From contig JBCCMB010000029.1 in the NCBI GenBank assembly GCA_039026555.1, positions 1 to 24,861 on the forward strand: a stretch of DNA of 24,861 bases, written 5' to 3'. A program made the position numbers and the translations under genes. The stretch is from JBCCMB01 sp039026555. GTDB taxonomy: Bacteria; Pseudomonadota; Alphaproteobacteria; Caulobacterales; Hyphomonadaceae. The notes beneath the pieces were generated by a model. That model searched no databases. It saw only the letters and a program-made list of their open reading frames with translations, and had not been told where the DNA came from. Of the stretch, positions 23,833 through 24,861 are shown in pieces. The number at the start of each line of letters is the position of its first letter. The stretch's first letter is position 1.

Positions 23833-24825
23833 ATGGCGCTTCCCGCCTGCATGCAAGGAAATATGCGGATCCCCGTGATCGGCTCGCCCTTGTTCATTAT
23901 CTCCAACCCTGCGCTTGTGATCGCGCAATGCAAGGCCGGTGTGTCCGGCACTTTTCCGTCTTTAAATGCGCGTCCGTTATCCCAGTTTGATGAATGGCTA
24001 TGTGAGATCGAAGAAGCGCTCGCAGCGGAAAAAACGGCGCATCCGGATAAGCCGGTCGCGCCTTACGGCGTAAATTTGATCGTTCACAAGACCAACAATC
24101 GGCTCGAGGAAGATCTTGAGCTTTGCGTCAAACACAAAGTGCCCTTGATCATCACCTCGCTCGGCGCCCGGGAAGATGTGAACAACGCCATTCATTCCTA
24201 TGGCGGCGTTGTCTTACATGACGTCATCAACGATAAGTTCGCGCGCAAAGCGTTAGAGAAAGGGGCTGACGGCCTTATCCCCGTGGCGGCGGGCGCGGGC
24301 GGACATGCGGGCGTGTCTTCGCCTTTTTCGCTGATCCAAGAAATTCGCGAACATTTTGACGGCCCGGTCTTTCTGTCCGGATCTATCGCAACCGGCGAGG
24401 CCGTTTTGGCGGCGCAGGCCATGGGCGCTGACGGCGGCTATATCGGCTCTGCGTTTATTTCGACCCATGAAGCGCGTGCGGCCGAGGGTTATAAGGACAT
24501 GATTGTCGACAGCTCGTCCAAGGACATTGTCTATTCCAGCCTGTTTACGGGCGTGAACGGCAATTATCTTGCACCCTCTATCGCGAACGCGGGCATGGAT
24601 CCGAACAATCTGCCAGACGGCAAAGCAAGCGATATGAGCTTTAAGTCTGGCGGCGATTCCGAAGCGAAGGCTTGGCGCGACATTTGGGGCTCGGGCCAAG
24701 GGATTGGCGCGGTGAAATCCCGAATGGGCGCAGCGGATTACATCGAGCAATTGGCGCAGCAATACGAGGCCGCGCGGGCGCGTTTGATGGGGCTTTCTAG
24801 TCCTTACGCCGCCGCCGCTGAATAG
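23833..24825 (+). CDS. Nitronate monooxygenase-like FMN protein (2-nitropropane dioxygenase family)
   Basis: The 330-residue TIM-barrel protein begins MALPACMQGNMRIPVIGSPL, followed by GVNLIVHKTNNRLEEDLEL, VPLIITSLG, and GADGLIPVAAGAGGHAG, whose His158 matches the conserved catalytic histidine. VFLSGSIATGEAVLAAQAMG and GADGGYIGSAFISTHEA form the FMN-phosphate site. Nitronate monooxygenases oxidise alkyl nitronates such as propionate-3-nitronate; many family members are instead NADH:quinone reductases, so the substrate is uncertain. GAGG lies 7 nt before the ATG. It shares a 154-nt divergent region with mutA. A link to propionate metabolism through 3-nitropropionate is possible but only inferred. 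Confidence 0.9.
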   Translation: MALPACMQGNMRIPVIGSPLFIISNPALVIAQCKAGVSGTFPSLNARPLSQFDEWLCEIEEALAAEKTAHPDKPVAPYGVNLIVHKTNNRLEEDLELCVKHKVPLIITSLGAREDVNNAIHSYGGVVLHDVINDKFARKALEKGADGLIPVAAGAGGHAGVSSPFSLIQEIREHFDGPVFLSGSIATGEAVLAAQAMGADGGYIGSAFISTHEARAAEGYKDMIVDSSSKDIVYSSLFTGVNGNYLAPSIANAGMDPNNLPDGKASDMSFKSGGDSEAKAWRDIWGSGQGIGAVKSRMGAADYIEQLAQQYEAARARLMGLSSPYAAAAE

Positions 24826-24861
24826 CAATGTGCGCCAGCCCAATGGGCGATTAATCCGACC

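Overview
The window looks like chromosomal DNA of an alphaproteobacterium, probably from the Caulobacterales/Hyphomonadales/Parvularculales neighbourhood. The reasons are a textbook alphaproteobacterial LexA operator (GTTC-N7-GTTC) in front of an imuA-imuB-dnaE2 cassette, the rplY-pth-ychF and lgt-MidA-pgeF-prs clusters, a ubiK homologue, and the GC-rich, densely packed coding. Taxonomy is inferred from gene content only. About 22 protein genes are present. I saw no rRNA, convincing tRNA, CRISPR array, insertion sequence or phage gene.

Left part (1-3500, minus strand): the SOS mutagenesis cassette imuA, imuB and the N-terminal third of dnaE2, with overlapping genes and a LexA-box promoter predicted to give a leaderless imuA mRNA. 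Divergent from it are a small NTF2/SnoaL-like protein and a ClpP-family peptidase, closed by a clear hairpin terminator (about 4678-4711). Next comes a minus-strand TIR-domain protein with a proline-rich linker and four predicted membrane helices, divergent from rlmJ.

Middle (6800-11741, minus strand): a co-directional run rplY, pth, ychF, Bcr/CflA-type efflux protein, dienelactone hydrolase-like protein and GFA/CENP-V-type zinc protein. A bidirectional-looking terminator lies between rplY and pth, and a GTGA stop/start overlap links the last transporter/hydrolase pair. Divergent from rplY is a second TIR protein (11956-13866): TIR, cytoplasmic linker, one membrane helix and a C-terminal domain resembling a trypsin-fold protease that has lost its catalytic His and Ser.

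Right part (14057-24825): minus-strand lgt, MidA/NDUFAF7-like methyltransferase, pgeF, prs and a long GST-like protein. Divergent from lgt are ubiK, a YbjN-family protein, proC and a TetR-like protein. The window closes with the small subunit of methylmalonyl-CoA mutase (mutA, minus), with no mutB beside it on its 3' side, divergent from a nitronate-monooxygenase-like flavoprotein.

Most of the window is housekeeping. The accessory material that deserves attention is the two unrelated TIR membrane proteins, both keeping the glutamate typical of TIR NADases, and the compact architecture of the SOS promoter with neighbouring tandem palindromes.
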